The notes: generated by a model not told the origin, from the letters alone. Counted from the stretch's first letter, positions 52,221 to 61,552 are shown. The stretch is 64,000 nucleotides of DNA from Occultella gossypii (GCF_019947135.1 NZ_JAGSHT010000021.1:62001-126000); one strand, 5' to 3'. Numbers and translations are program-made.

Positions 52221-53533
52221 AGGGCTCCGGCCTCGAGGTCGGCGTCGACCGCACGGACATCACCCCGCTCGGCGCAGTGCCGCTGGCCGGGTTCGCCGCA
52301 CGGGAGGGGCAGAAGCCCGCCGGGGAGGTCCTGGCGCCGCTGCACGTGCGCGCGATGGCGATCCGCAGTGGCGGCGAGCCGCCCGTGGTCCTGGTCACCG
52401 CCGATCTGCTCTGGTGGGGGGACGACATCGTGGCCTCCCTGCGCTCAGCCTTCAGTGCGCGGTTCGGGCTGTCCCCGGAATCGTTGGTACTGCATGCCAC
52501 CCACACCCACTCCGGACCGCAGGCCTCGCGGGGAATGGCCCCCTCGCTCGGCGTCCCGGACGACGGCTATCTCGACCGGCTCGAGCAGCAGACCCTGGCC
52601 TGTATCGAGCGTGCGCTCATCACGAGCACCCCGGTCCGGGTGGAGACGGCCCGGGTCGGCGCCGGTCTGACCGTCGACCGGCGATGGGCACGGACGGCCG
52701 GCGAGATACCCGTATCGCCGATCGACAGCGACCTGACGGTGGTGCGGCTGGTGGGCGAGGACGAGGCAGCCGTTGCGCTGCTGGTGCACTTCGCGTGCCA
52801 CCCGGTGCTGCACCACGGCAACGCCGTCACCCCGGACGTGGCTGGCACCCTGGCCGACGTGCTCGAGCGGGACACCTCGCCGTTCGTGATGTACCTCCAG
52901 GGTTGCTGTGGCGACGTGAACCCGGACCGATACGAGGCCGACGGCGAGTTCGTCAACGGTGGCCAGGCCGACGTGGAGGACTTCGCCCGGCACCTGGCCG
53001 AGCTGGCCCGCGGTGCCGTGGCGGATGCGGCCCCGGCCGGGCCAGGGGCCGTGTCGATCAGCCGCCGGTCGGTGGTGCTGCCGCTGCAGGACCGCGCGCC
53101 CTGGCAGCGGGTCATCGCGTGGGCCGCCGCCGACGGAGTCCGGGCGGAGTGGGCCAGGATGATGCTGGCCGATCCGGCCAGGTTCGCCCGCGACCCGCGC
53201 CTGCAACTGGTCAGGATCGGCCTCACGCGGGACCTCTCCTTGCTCGGGCTCTCCGGTGAGCCGGTGAGCCACTACGGACTGTTCACCCGCGAGCTGAGCG
53301 GCGGGCGCTGCCTGCCGATGGGCTACACCGACGGCATGACGACGTACCTGGTCACTCGCCGTCACCTGGCCGAGGGCGGGTATGAACCGTACGAGGCGCC
53401 GCTCTACTTCGGCCTGCCGGCGCCGCTGGCGCCCGCTGCCGAGCAGCTGATCCTCGACGAGATCGCGGCCCTGGTGGCGCCCACGGCGCCGGCGCGGCCC
53501 GGCCCTGAGCGCGAAGAAGTTACGAGACGGTAA
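52217..53533 (+). CDS. Neutral/alkaline ceramidase-like hydrolase
   Basis: 438-aa protein of the ceramidase N-terminal-domain family: VGVDRTDITPLGAVPLAGF opening, metal-binding LHATHTHSGPQ, HFACHPVLH, and QGCCGDVNPDR at the place where ceramidases carry GDVSPN with the nucleophilic serine (Asn here). Bacterial relatives without a signal peptide and of this length are uncharacterised and need not act on ceramide; an amidase for an N-acylated sugar or cyclitol is plausible. Starts with GTG overlapping the previous stop (GTGA). Confidence 0.8.
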   Translation: MKGSGLEVGVDRTDITPLGAVPLAGFAAREGQKPAGEVLAPLHVRAMAIRSGGEPPVVLVTADLLWWGDDIVASLRSAFSARFGLSPESLVLHATHTHSGPQASRGMAPSLGVPDDGYLDRLEQQTLACIERALITSTPVRVETARVGAGLTVDRRWARTAGEIPVSPIDSDLTVVRLVGEDEAAVALLVHFACHPVLHHGNAVTPDVAGTLADVLERDTSPFVMYLQGCCGDVNPDRYEADGEFVNGGQADVEDFARHLAELARGAVADAAPAGPGAVSISRRSVVLPLQDRAPWQRVIAWAAADGVRAEWARMMLADPARFARDPRLQLVRIGLTRDLSLLGLSGEPVSHYGLFTRELSGGRCLPMGYTDGMTTYLVTRRHLAEGGYEPYEAPLYFGLPAPLAPAAEQLILDEIAALVAPTAPARPGPEREEVTRR

Positions 53534-53594
53534 CGAGACGTCGACGAAGAATCGTTGACGCGGCGGGGGAGTTACCCATAACGTCAGGGCAGTT

Positions 53595-53621
53595 CGAGAT
53601 TTACGGACAGTCCAAATCTCG
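53595..53621. promoter_or_regulatory. Palindromic site upstream of the ABC importer operon
   Basis: CGAGATTT (53595-53602) and AAATCTCG (53614-53621) enclose GGAC-A-GTCC (53605-53613). It lies 48 bp before the substrate-binding-protein gene and could be an operator or a hairpin. Confidence 0.6.
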
Positions 53622-53669
53622 CAGGACACCGATCAGAGCTGATAACCGTCGACCGAGAGTGAGCACACG

Positions 53670-55463
53670 ATGCGCGCTGGACCCCTGACTCGCCGCCCGA
53701 TCGGTACGGTGGCCGCTGCCGCCGTCGTCGCGCTGTCCCTCGCAGGTTGCTCGCTCTTCGGCGATTCCGACGGCGATACCGGCGGTGGTGACGGCGACGC
53801 GGCCACCGGGGGCAGCATCACAGTCGCAGCCACGAACTTCGCGCACATCGACCCGCAGAGCATCACATTCGGCATGTGGCTCGTGCAGATGGGCCTGCTC
53901 GAGGGTCTGGTGCTGCAGACCCCGGACGGCACCGACGTGCGGCCCGGGGTCGCGGACGAGTGGGAGGTGAGCGAGGACGGGACCACCTACACCTTCCACC
54001 TACGGGACGGCATCGTCTGGTCCAACGGTGAACCCCTCACCGCCGACGATTTCGAGTGGACCTACGAGCGGCTGCTGGACCCGGAGCGCGGCGCGAGCGG
54101 GGTGACCACCGGCGCGTCCTCCTATCAGGTGCCCCTGGGCATCCTGAACGCCGAGGACTACAACACCGGCGTGATCACTGACTTCGACCAGGTGGGCGTC
54201 GAGGCGGTGGACGAGCAGACGCTCGAGTTCACCCTCGACGCGCCCAACCCCGGCTTCCTGATGGGCCTGACCTACCCGTCGATGCTCCCGCTGAACCCGG
54301 AGGCTGTCGAGGGCGAGGCCGACTGGCAGCAGCCGGAGAACTGGGTCGGCAACGGGCCGTACAACCTGGCGGCCTGGACGGCGAACTCGAGCATGCGGTT
54401 CGAGCGGAACCCGGAGTACTGGGACGCGGAGAACGTCGCACTCGACGAGATCAACGTCCAGCTCGTGGAGCAGGGTGCGATCACCACCACCGTGCCGTAC
54501 GAGAACGGCGAGGTCGACATCCAGGCGATCGGCGAGCCAGCCGAGATCTCGCGCTTCCTCGCCGACCCGGTACTGAGCGAGCAGATGCACGTGCTGGAGA
54601 ACGCCGGCACGGCCTACATGATCCCGCTGCACAGCACGAACCCCGTGATGGAGGACCCGAGGGTGCGCACGGCGCTGAGCCTCGGCCTGGGGCGCCAGGA
54701 GATCGCCGGCATCAGCGAGATGACCGAGCCGGCCTCCACCCTGCTCTCGCCCATCGTGCCCGGCTGGACCGAGGAGATCGCGGCCCACGAGCAGATGTGG
54801 GGCGAGGCTGCCGTCGCCGAGGCACAGGAGCTCCTCGCGGACGCCGGGTACCCGGGCGGTGAGGGCTTCCCACCACTGACCCTGCTCGCAGGTTCGGACT
54901 TCCCCCAGCTGGACGCCATCATCGACACCTGGGGCACGAACCTCGGGATCGAGGTCACGAAGGACGTCGTCGAGGTAGGCGTCTACGTGGAACGCCGCTA
55001 CGCGATGCACGACGAGAACTACGTGGGCCTCTGGTACGGCTCCTTCTCCGGGATCAGCACCTGGCCCTACCAGGTGGAACAGTTGTGGTCGCCGGACATG
55101 CTGCGCCAGGCCGGGCTCGACGCCGCCGGGTACCAGCAGTTCGTGGACGCCCAGGTTGACGAGACCCTGTCCCCGGGCGACCGCACGGCCGCACTGGAGG
55201 AGATCCTCGCCACCAGCACCACCGACGAGGCACAGGAGTTCGCCGAGCTGGTCGCGGCCACCCGGGAGACGGTCGACGAGGCGGAGCAGCAGGAGATCTT
55301 CATCGAGGCAGCCAGCGTCCGCGAGGATGCCGAGCTCATCATCCCGGTGACCTGGAGCCATGTGGTGTTCGTGGCGCAGCCCCGGGTACAAGGGCTGGAG
55401 ATCCGCGCCCAGGCCGATCGCTACTACTTCAAGGACCTCTGGGTCGACGACTCGGCGCAGTGA
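53670..55463 (+). CDS. ABC transporter substrate-binding lipoprotein, family 5 (oligopeptide type)
   Basis: 597-aa lipoprotein: signal peptide with lipobox LSLAGC (acylated Cys near residue 28), acidic linker, then SBP_bac_5 body (LVLQTPDGTDVRPGVADEWEVSEDGTTYTFHLRDGIVWSNGEPLTADDFEWTYERL is split here only for reading: key parts are RPGVADEWEVSEDG, FHLRDGIVWSNG and TADDFEW). Captures peptides or amino-compounds outside the cell. Its stop overlaps the first permease start (GTGA). First gene of a complete five-part importer operon. Confidence 0.92.
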   Translation: MRAGPLTRRPIGTVAAAAVVALSLAGCSLFGDSDGDTGGGDGDAATGGSITVAATNFAHIDPQSITFGMWLVQMGLLEGLVLQTPDGTDVRPGVADEWEVSEDGTTYTFHLRDGIVWSNGEPLTADDFEWTYERLLDPERGASGVTTGASSYQVPLGILNAEDYNTGVITDFDQVGVEAVDEQTLEFTLDAPNPGFLMGLTYPSMLPLNPEAVEGEADWQQPENWVGNGPYNLAAWTANSSMRFERNPEYWDAENVALDEINVQLVEQGAITTTVPYENGEVDIQAIGEPAEISRFLADPVLSEQMHVLENAGTAYMIPLHSTNPVMEDPRVRTALSLGLGRQEIAGISEMTEPASTLLSPIVPGWTEEIAAHEQMWGEAAVAEAQELLADAGYPGGEGFPPLTLLAGSDFPQLDAIIDTWGTNLGIEVTKDVVEVGVYVERRYAMHDENYVGLWYGSFSGISTWPYQVEQLWSPDMLRQAGLDAAGYQQFVDAQVDETLSPGDRTAALEEILATSTTDEAQEFAELVAATRETVDEAEQQEIFIEAASVREDAELIIPVTWSHVVFVAQPRVQGLEIRAQADRYYFKDLWVDDSAQ

Positions 55464-56515
55464 TCGTGGGCTACCTGGAGTATGTCGCCCGCCGCCTGGT
55501 GCGGATGGTCCTGTCGCTCGTCGTGGTCTCCGCGCTCGCGTTCACCCTGCTGCAGCTGGCACCGGGCAGTTTCGCGGACATTCAGCGCGCCAATTCCGGC
55601 TCCACCGGGATGGCGGGGGCTGGTGCCCAGGAGGTCGCCGGTGAGTTCGCCACCCGGTACGGGGACGAGGTCCCGGCCTGGCAGCAGTACCTCGTGTTCA
55701 TGAAGGGCGCGCTGACCTGGGATCTGGGTCCCTCGTACAAGTACCCCGCGCAGTCCGTGGAGAGCATCATCGCGCAGGGCTTCCCCGTCTCCGCGGCACT
55801 CGCGCTGCTCGCCACAACGCTCGCCCTGGCGATCGCGATCCCGATCGGGGTGTTCGCGGCACTCAAGCAGCGCACCCTCTGGGACTCCGGCTCGATGTTC
55901 GTCCTCACCCTGGGGCACGCACTGCCGAACTACCTGACGGCGGTGTTCCTGGTGCTCGTGTTCGCCGGCGCCTGGCACGTGCTCCCCGCCGCCGGCTGGA
56001 ACGGCCCGGAGAACCTGGTCCTACCGGTGGTGGCTCTTGCCATCGGGCCACTCGCGGTTCTGGCCCGGTACGTGCGCTCGTCGATGCTGGACACACTGGG
56101 GGAGGAGTACGTCACCGCCGCGATCGCGAAGGGCGGACGGCCGGGCGTTGTGATCCGCAAGCACGTGCTCCGCAACTCCCTCATCCCGCTGGTGACGGTC
56201 ACCGGCCCGATGCTGGCCGCGCTGATGACCGGCACCGTGTTCATCGAGACGATGTTCCGGATCCCCGGCCTGGGGTTGTCCTTCACCCAGGCCGCGTCCA
56301 GCCGGGACATGCCGCTGCTGATGGGCACCACCCTCTTCTTCGCGATCATCCTCATGGCCACGAACCTGGTGGTCGACCTCCTCTATGGCCTCCTCGACCC
56401 GCGCGTCCGCGCAGAAAGTGGGCGAAAGCTACGTGGCCCTCGCATCAGCAGAAGAGACATCCCCGGCGCAGACCCGGATCAAGGCGGCAGGTCCGGGGTC
56501 CCGAGCCTGGGCTAG
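55460..56515 (+). CDS. ABC transporter permease (DppB/OppB type)
   Basis: 351-aa permease with the six-helix layout and EAA-loop EYVTAAIAKGGRPGVVIRKHVLRNSLIPLVTVTGP. The natural domain ends at LVVDLLYGLLDPRVRAE; about 40 further residues are Arg/Gly/Pro-rich and overlap the next permease gene by 131 bp in another frame. This tail looks like readthrough into neighbouring coding sequence and may reflect a lost stop codon or a sequence error. Confidence 0.9.
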   Translation: MIVGYLEYVARRLVRMVLSLVVVSALAFTLLQLAPGSFADIQRANSGSTGMAGAGAQEVAGEFATRYGDEVPAWQQYLVFMKGALTWDLGPSYKYPAQSVESIIAQGFPVSAALALLATTLALAIAIPIGVFAALKQRTLWDSGSMFVLTLGHALPNYLTAVFLVLVFAGAWHVLPAAGWNGPENLVLPVVALAIGPLAVLARYVRSSMLDTLGEEYVTAAIAKGGRPGVVIRKHVLRNSLIPLVTVTGPMLAALMTGTVFIETMFRIPGLGLSFTQAASSRDMPLLMGTTLFFAIILMATNLVVDLLYGLLDPRVRAESGRKLRGPRISRRDIPGADPDQGGRSGVPSLG

Positions 56516-57332
56516 GTTCCGCGCGAACCGGATGGCGTTCATCAGCCTCTGGGTCGTGGCGCTCCTGGTCCTGGTCGCCATCTTCGCGCCGCTCGTCGCG
56601 CCGTACGGCACGCAGGAGACCGACTACGGCCACCAACTCGCGCCGATCGGCTCGCCCGGCCACCTCCTCGGCACCGACACCCTCGGCCGGGACATCCTCT
56701 CGCGGCTGGTCTTCGGCTTCCGGACGGCGCTGCTCGTCGCATTCGCAGCCGAGGTGATCTCGGTGCTCGTAGCGCTCGTGGTGGGCCTGCTGGCCGGCTA
56801 CCGGGGTGGCCGGGCGGACGGCATCCTGATGGCGGCCACCGACATCATGTACGCGTTCCCCACGTATCTCTTCGCGGTGCTGTTGGTCACGGTCTTCGGG
56901 CGGAGCTTCTGGTCGGTGATGGCGGCGATCGCCGTGGCCGGCTGGGTCACCCAGGCCCGGCTGATCCGGGCCCAGGTGATGACGCTCAAACGACGGGACT
57001 ACGTCGAAGCCGCCCGCAGCATGGATGCCCAGGGGCCCACCATCGCGATGCGCTACATCCTCCCGAACGCACTCGGTCCGCTGCTGGTCACCACCAGCTT
57101 CGCGGTGCCGGCGGCCATCACCACCGAGGCCGGCCTGTCCCTGCTCGGTCTCGGCATCTCCGACATGCCGTCCTGGGGGGCCATGATCAACGAAGGAGTC
57201 AGATACGCGAGCTCCGCGCCGCACATGATCATCTCGCCTGCCATCGCGTTCGCGGTGACGCTGCTCGCGTTCACCTGGATAGGCGACGGCATCCGGGATG
57301 CGTTCGACATCACCTCGGAGGCCCGCCGGTGA
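56385..57332 (+). CDS. ABC transporter permease (DppC/OppC type)
   Basis: 315-aa permease: N-terminal RFRANRMAFISLWVVALLVLVAIFAPLVAPY, the LGTDTLGRDILSRLVFGFRTALLVA block, and EAA-loop DYVEAARSMDAQGPTIAMRYILPNALGPLLV. ATG at 56385 lies inside the previous gene; GTG codons at 56418 and 56433 are alternative starts. None has a convincing ribosome site, so the start is uncertain. Ends in a GTGA overlap with the ATPase. Confidence 0.9.
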   Translation: MASSTRASAQKVGESYVALASAEETSPAQTRIKAAGPGSRAWARFRANRMAFISLWVVALLVLVAIFAPLVAPYGTQETDYGHQLAPIGSPGHLLGTDTLGRDILSRLVFGFRTALLVAFAAEVISVLVALVVGLLAGYRGGRADGILMAATDIMYAFPTYLFAVLLVTVFGRSFWSVMAAIAVAGWVTQARLIRAQVMTLKRRDYVEAARSMDAQGPTIAMRYILPNALGPLLVTTSFAVPAAITTEAGLSLLGLGISDMPSWGAMINEGVRYASSAPHMIISPAIAFAVTLLAFTWIGDGIRDAFDITSEARR

Positions 57333-58981
57333 GCCGCTCCACCTCGCCCGTCACGATCGACCCGCAGGCACCGCTGCTCGAGGTGAGCGGTCTGCGCACC
57401 GGCTTCCGCCGCGCCGACGGCGGCCAGTTCGTCGCCGTCGACGACGTCACCTTCCGCCTCGAGCAGGGCCAGGCTCTGGCGATCGTCGGCGAGTCCGGCA
57501 GCGGCAAGAGCGTGACCATCAGATCCCTGCTGCGGCTGCTGCCCCGCACCGCCAGCATCCTCGGCGGCGAGGCGAGGCTGGCCGGCATCGACCTGATCGG
57601 CGCATCCGACCGGACGTTGCGCCGGGTCCGCGGCCGTGAGGTCGGGATGGTGTTCCAGAACGCGATGGAGGCGCTCAACCCGACGATCCCGGTGGGCCGT
57701 CAGCTGGCCGAGGCGCTGACCTGGCACGGACTGTGCAGCCGCGGCGAGGCACGTGCGCGGGCCATCACCACGCTCGGCGACGTGGGCATCCCGGAGCCCG
57801 AGCGGCGCGCCCGGATGTATCCGTTCCAGCTCTCCGGTGGCATGCGCCAGCGCGCCATGATCGCCATGGCCATCATCGCCGAACCCCGGCTCGTGGTCGC
57901 CGACGAGCCGACCACGGCCCTCGACGTCACCGTGCAGGCACAGGTCCTCGACCTGCTCGCCGAGATCAAGGACCGCGGCACCGGGCTGATCATGGTCACC
58001 CACGATCTGGGCGTCGCCCGGCGCTTCTGCGACGACGTGCTGGTGATGAACCAGGGCAAGGTCGTCGAGTCCGGCCGGATCGACGCGGTGCTCGACTCCC
58101 CGCGCGAGCCCTACACCCGCATGCTCCTCGAAGCCACGCTCGAGGTCGGGGACGTTGCGGCCACACCACCGGAGGCGGTGGAAGCGCCGGTGCGCGAGCC
58201 ACTCCTGGTCGCCGAGCGCCTCGACAAGACGTTCCGCTCCCGGGGCGGGCAGACCCACGCCGTCCGGGACGTGAGCCTGGCCATCCGGCCCGGCCGGACC
58301 CTCGGGCTCGTCGGCGAGAGCGGCAGCGGCAAGTCGACGGTGGCCCGGCTGGTGATGGGCCTGCACGAGCCGGACTCCGGCCGGGTCCTGCTGGACGGGC
58401 AGGACGTGCACGGCGAGGAGTCCCGGCTGCAGCGCCGGCGGATGCAGATGGTGTTCCAGAACCCGTACGGGTCGTTGCTGCCGCACTACACGGCCGGGGC
58501 GAACATCACCGAGTCGCTGCGCCTCCAGGAGATCGGCACCACGGGTGAGCGCACCGAGCGGGCCGCCGAACTGCTGCGCCTGGTCGGCCTCTCCCCGGAT
58601 GACGCCCGCCGCTACCCGCAGCAGTTCAGCGGTGGACAGCAGCAGCGCATCGCCATCGCCCGGGCCCTCGCCCCGGAGCCCGACGTGCTCGTCTGCGACG
58701 AGCCCACCTCGGCGCTCGACGTCTCCATCCAGGCGCAGATCCTCGATCTGCTGGGTGAGATCCAGGAACGACTCGGGGTGGCCTATTTGCTGATCTCCCA
58801 TAACCTCGCGGTCGTGGAGCGGATGTCCGACGAGGTGGCAGTGATGAAGGACGGTGCCATCGTCGAGCGCGGGGAGCGGCGGGCCATCTTCGGCGACCCG
58901 CAGCACCCCTACACCCATCAGCTCCTGGACGCGATCCTGCCGGTGCGTGGCTCGAGGATGCCGCGGGCCGCGATCGCGTGA
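57329..58981 (+). CDS. ABC transporter ATPase with two fused ATP-binding domains (DppD-DppF type)
   Basis: 550-aa protein. Domain 1: Walker A GESGSGKS, signature LSGGMRQRAMIAM, Walker B LVVADEPTTALDV. Domain 2: GESGSGKST, FSGGQQQRIAIARAL, VLVCDEPTSALDV. Each domain carries the oligopeptide-type C-terminal extension (DSPREPYTRMLLEA; GDPQHPYTHQLLDAI). All key residues are intact in both. The last 64 bp overlap the end of the convergent aminotransferase gene. Confidence 0.94.
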   Translation: MSRSTSPVTIDPQAPLLEVSGLRTGFRRADGGQFVAVDDVTFRLEQGQALAIVGESGSGKSVTIRSLLRLLPRTASILGGEARLAGIDLIGASDRTLRRVRGREVGMVFQNAMEALNPTIPVGRQLAEALTWHGLCSRGEARARAITTLGDVGIPEPERRARMYPFQLSGGMRQRAMIAMAIIAEPRLVVADEPTTALDVTVQAQVLDLLAEIKDRGTGLIMVTHDLGVARRFCDDVLVMNQGKVVESGRIDAVLDSPREPYTRMLLEATLEVGDVAATPPEAVEAPVREPLLVAERLDKTFRSRGGQTHAVRDVSLAIRPGRTLGLVGESGSGKSTVARLVMGLHEPDSGRVLLDGQDVHGEESRLQRRRMQMVFQNPYGSLLPHYTAGANITESLRLQEIGTTGERTERAAELLRLVGLSPDDARRYPQQFSGGQQQRIAIARALAPEPDVLVCDEPTSALDVSIQAQILDLLGEIQERLGVAYLLISHNLAVVERMSDEVAVMKDGAIVERGERRAIFGDPQHPYTHQLLDAILPVRGSRMPRAAIA

Positions 58982-60213
58982 GCGTGCACCTTGGTGAGCG
59001 CAGCCGCGATGTCGGCAACGTCGCCGGGACCGTAGCGCTCGTTCCAGGCGATCACCAGCAGGCGGGTGTCGATCAGCTCCTCGGTCACGGGGCACAGGCC
59101 GGGGTGGTACTCCGGGGTCACGTCTGCCGGTGGGTCCGTGAGCGGGAACCCCGAGGTCCCGTAGGTGCGTCGTTCGGCCAGCACCGGGGTGAGGTAGAGC
59201 GGGCGCTGGATGTACCCGCCGGAGGCTGGGATGCCCTCGGCCTGGAGCGCCCTCGCGTACCAGTGCGCGTCGGCGCCGGTGCGGTGGGTGTCCAGGAACA
59301 CCGGGAACTGCCAGTAACTGTTCCCGTCGGCCGGTGCCGCGCTCAGGCCGTCCAGCCCGTCGACGACGTCCGTGAGCGTCGCGGCGGTTCGACGGCGATC
59401 CTCGACGACCCCGGCGAGCCGGGTCAGCTGCACCCTGGCGATGGCGGCCTGCAGTTCGGTCATCCGGTAGTTCAGGCCGAGGAACAGGTGGGTCCGCTCG
59501 TCGGTGTCCCGCGGCCAGGCCTTGTCCGCGAACAACCTGGCCCGGCGGGCGAGTGCCTCGTCGGAGGAGATGGTCAGGCCGCCGTCGCCGGCGGTGATGT
59601 GCTTCGACTGCTGCAGGCTGAAGCAGCCGAGGTGGCCGACGGTGCCGGCGAGTGCGCCGTCGGTACCGACCCGCGTGAGGTACGCCTGTGCGCAGTCCTC
59701 GATCAGCACGATCCCGTGCGCATCGGCCAGGGCGCGCAGTTCGACCACCGGTGCGGGCTGGCCGAACAGGTGCACGGCGATGATCGCGCGGGTGCGGGAC
59801 GTGATCCGGGCAGCGACCGAGGCCACGTCGAGATTGCCGGTGGCCGGATCGACGTCGGCGAACACCGGGACCGCGTTCTGGGCGAGGATCGGCAGTACGG
59901 TCCCGGCGTCGCTGAGTCCTGTGGTGATGATCTCGTCGCCCGGCTCGGGGTCCACGGCCGCCACCGCGAGGTGGATCGCCGCCGTTCCGGAAGACGAGGC
60001 GACCGCGTGTGGCACGCCGTAGTACGCCGCGAAGTCGGTCTCCAGGGCCCGGGTCACCTCACCGACCGTCGAGTTGAGCCGGCCGCTGCGCAGCACCGCG
60101 AGGACCGCCGACTCCTCCTCGACGCCGAGGGTGCGACCCTCGGCGGACTGCACGGACGGGAACGGTGCGGTGCGTACTGGCGCACCGCCGTCGTGCGCAA
60201 GAACGTCGGACAT
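58918..60213 (-). CDS. DegT/DnrJ/EryC1/StrS-family PLP aminotransferase (A)
   Basis: 431-aa sugar/cyclitol aminotransferase: SSGTAAIHLAVAAV, IEDCAQAY, and the PLP lysine in CFSLQQSKHITAGDGG. Includes the C-terminal insertion of the AHBA/2-deoxy-scyllo-inosose type (GNSYWQFPVFLDTHRTGADAHWYARAL). Start ATG with GGGGAGA five bases upstream. Divergent from a second DegT gene and convergent (64-bp overlap) with the ABC ATPase. Transfers an amino group between a sugar or cyclitol ketone and Glu/Gln/Ala; works in synthesis or in reverse for degradation. Confidence 0.92.
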   Translation of the reverse strand: MSDVLAHDGGAPVRTAPFPSVQSAEGRTLGVEEESAVLAVLRSGRLNSTVGEVTRALETDFAAYYGVPHAVASSSGTAAIHLAVAAVDPEPGDEIITTGLSDAGTVLPILAQNAVPVFADVDPATGNLDVASVAARITSRTRAIIAVHLFGQPAPVVELRALADAHGIVLIEDCAQAYLTRVGTDGALAGTVGHLGCFSLQQSKHITAGDGGLTISSDEALARRARLFADKAWPRDTDERTHLFLGLNYRMTELQAAIARVQLTRLAGVVEDRRRTAATLTDVVDGLDGLSAAPADGNSYWQFPVFLDTHRTGADAHWYARALQAEGIPASGGYIQRPLYLTPVLAERRTYGTSGFPLTDPPADVTPEYHPGLCPVTEELIDTRLLVIAWNERYGPGDVADIAAALTKVHAHAIAARGILEPRTGRIASRS

Positions 60214-60325
60214 GAGGATCTCCCCTGGTGGATCGTGGATGACGCAACGCCGTCACACTATCGACCGACACCCTTTTTGTCGCTAACCTAATCCTCAATC
60301 CGGTATGCCTAAATTGGAGCACGTG

Positions 60326-61552
60326 ATGACCGTTGCTACACCGTCCCTCGCCATCAACGGCGGCCCGGCCGAGCTGGAAGGTCTGCCCGCGCTCCCGACC
60401 TGGCCTCGGTTCGGTCCGGAGGAGGAACGAGGACTGCTCGAGGTGCTCCACTCCGGCGCCTGGGGCAGCACCCATGGCGACGTGGTCGCGACGTTCGAGC
60501 GGGAATTCGCCCGGAGTCAACAGGCCGAGCACGCGATCGCGCTCAGCAACGGCACCCTCGCGCTGGTCGCGGCGCTACGGGCGGCGGGGGTCGGCCTCGG
60601 GGACGAGGTGATCGTCCCGCCCTACACGTTCATCGCCACCGCGGCGGCGGCGTTGTTCGTCGGCGCCATCCCGGTGTTCGCCGACGTGGACGCGGACAGC
60701 CATCTGTTGGACCCGGCAGCAGTCGAAGCCGTGGTCACCGAGCGCACGAAGGCCGTCATCCCGGTGCACCTCGCCGGCAACGTCGCGGACATGACGGCGT
60801 TCGCCGAGCTCGGGCGGCGACTCGGGCTGACCATCATCGAAGATGCCGCGCAGGCGGCCGGGGCGCAGTGGGAGGGCCGCGGAGTCGGCACGATCGGCGA
60901 CCTCGGCACGTTCAGCTTCCAGTCCTCCAAGAACCTGAGCGCGGGTGAGGGAGGCATCGTCACGACCAACAACAAGGAGCTCGCCGGCGCCGTGTACTCC
61001 CTCGTGAACGTGGGCCGGGTGCCCGGTGGCGGCTGGTACCAGCACGACGCCGTCGGCTACAACCTGCGGCTCACCGAGTTCCAGGGTGCGATCCTGCGAG
61101 CGCAGCTGGCCCGCCTGCCGGAGCAGCAGGAACTGCGCGAGCGCAACGCCCTGGCCCTGGCCGAGCAGCTCGCCGGCGTGGACGGGGTTGCCGTTGCGCC
61201 GACCGACGAACGGGTCACGGCGCACGGGCGCCACCTGTTCCTGTTCCGGGTGCCCGGCCTCGGCGAGCGGGGCCTGCGTGATGCGGCGGCTGCGGCCCTT
61301 GCCGCCGAGGGCATCCCGGCCGCCACCGGGTACGTCCCGCTGCACCGCAACGGTGCCCTGCTGGGCGAGTCCCGTGCCCTGGCGTCGAAGCTGGGCCAGC
61401 CGATGCCCGAGGCGGACTGCCCGAACGCGGACCTGGTCAGCAGCGACACGCTCTGGCTGACACAGTCGGTCCTGCTCGGGTCCGAGGAGCAGATCAGCGC
61501 CGTCGGGCGTGCGATCGCCAAGGTGGTCGGCCGCGCCGACGACCTGGGCTAG
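60326..61552 (+). CDS. DegT/DnrJ/EryC1/StrS-family PLP aminotransferase (B)
   Basis: 408-aa relative of (A): LSNGTLALVAALRA, GDEVIVPPYTFIATAAA, IIEDAAQAAGAQWEGR, and the PLP lysine in FSFQSSKNLSAGEGG. Start ATG at 60326 is set by GGAG six bases upstream; an in-frame ATG seven codons earlier has none. Similar in length and domain content to (A), but clearly diverged, so they likely act on different positions of one substrate or form a heteromer. Confidence 0.92.
   Translation: MTVATPSLAINGGPAELEGLPALPTWPRFGPEEERGLLEVLHSGAWGSTHGDVVATFEREFARSQQAEHAIALSNGTLALVAALRAAGVGLGDEVIVPPYTFIATAAAALFVGAIPVFADVDADSHLLDPAAVEAVVTERTKAVIPVHLAGNVADMTAFAELGRRLGLTIIEDAAQAAGAQWEGRGVGTIGDLGTFSFQSSKNLSAGEGGIVTTNNKELAGAVYSLVNVGRVPGGGWYQHDAVGYNLRLTEFQGAILRAQLARLPEQQELRERNALALAEQLAGVDGVAVAPTDERVTAHGRHLFLFRVPGLGERGLRDAAAAALAAEGIPAATGYVPLHRNGALLGESRALASKLGQPMPEADCPNADLVSSDTLWLTQSVLLGSEEQISAVGRAIAKVVGRADDLG

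Noticed and set aside
60265-60300. IdeR/DtxR iron box between the DegT genes
   Set aside because: CTAACCTAA matches one half of the consensus, but the other half (TTTTTGTCG) does not, and neither gene is iron-related.
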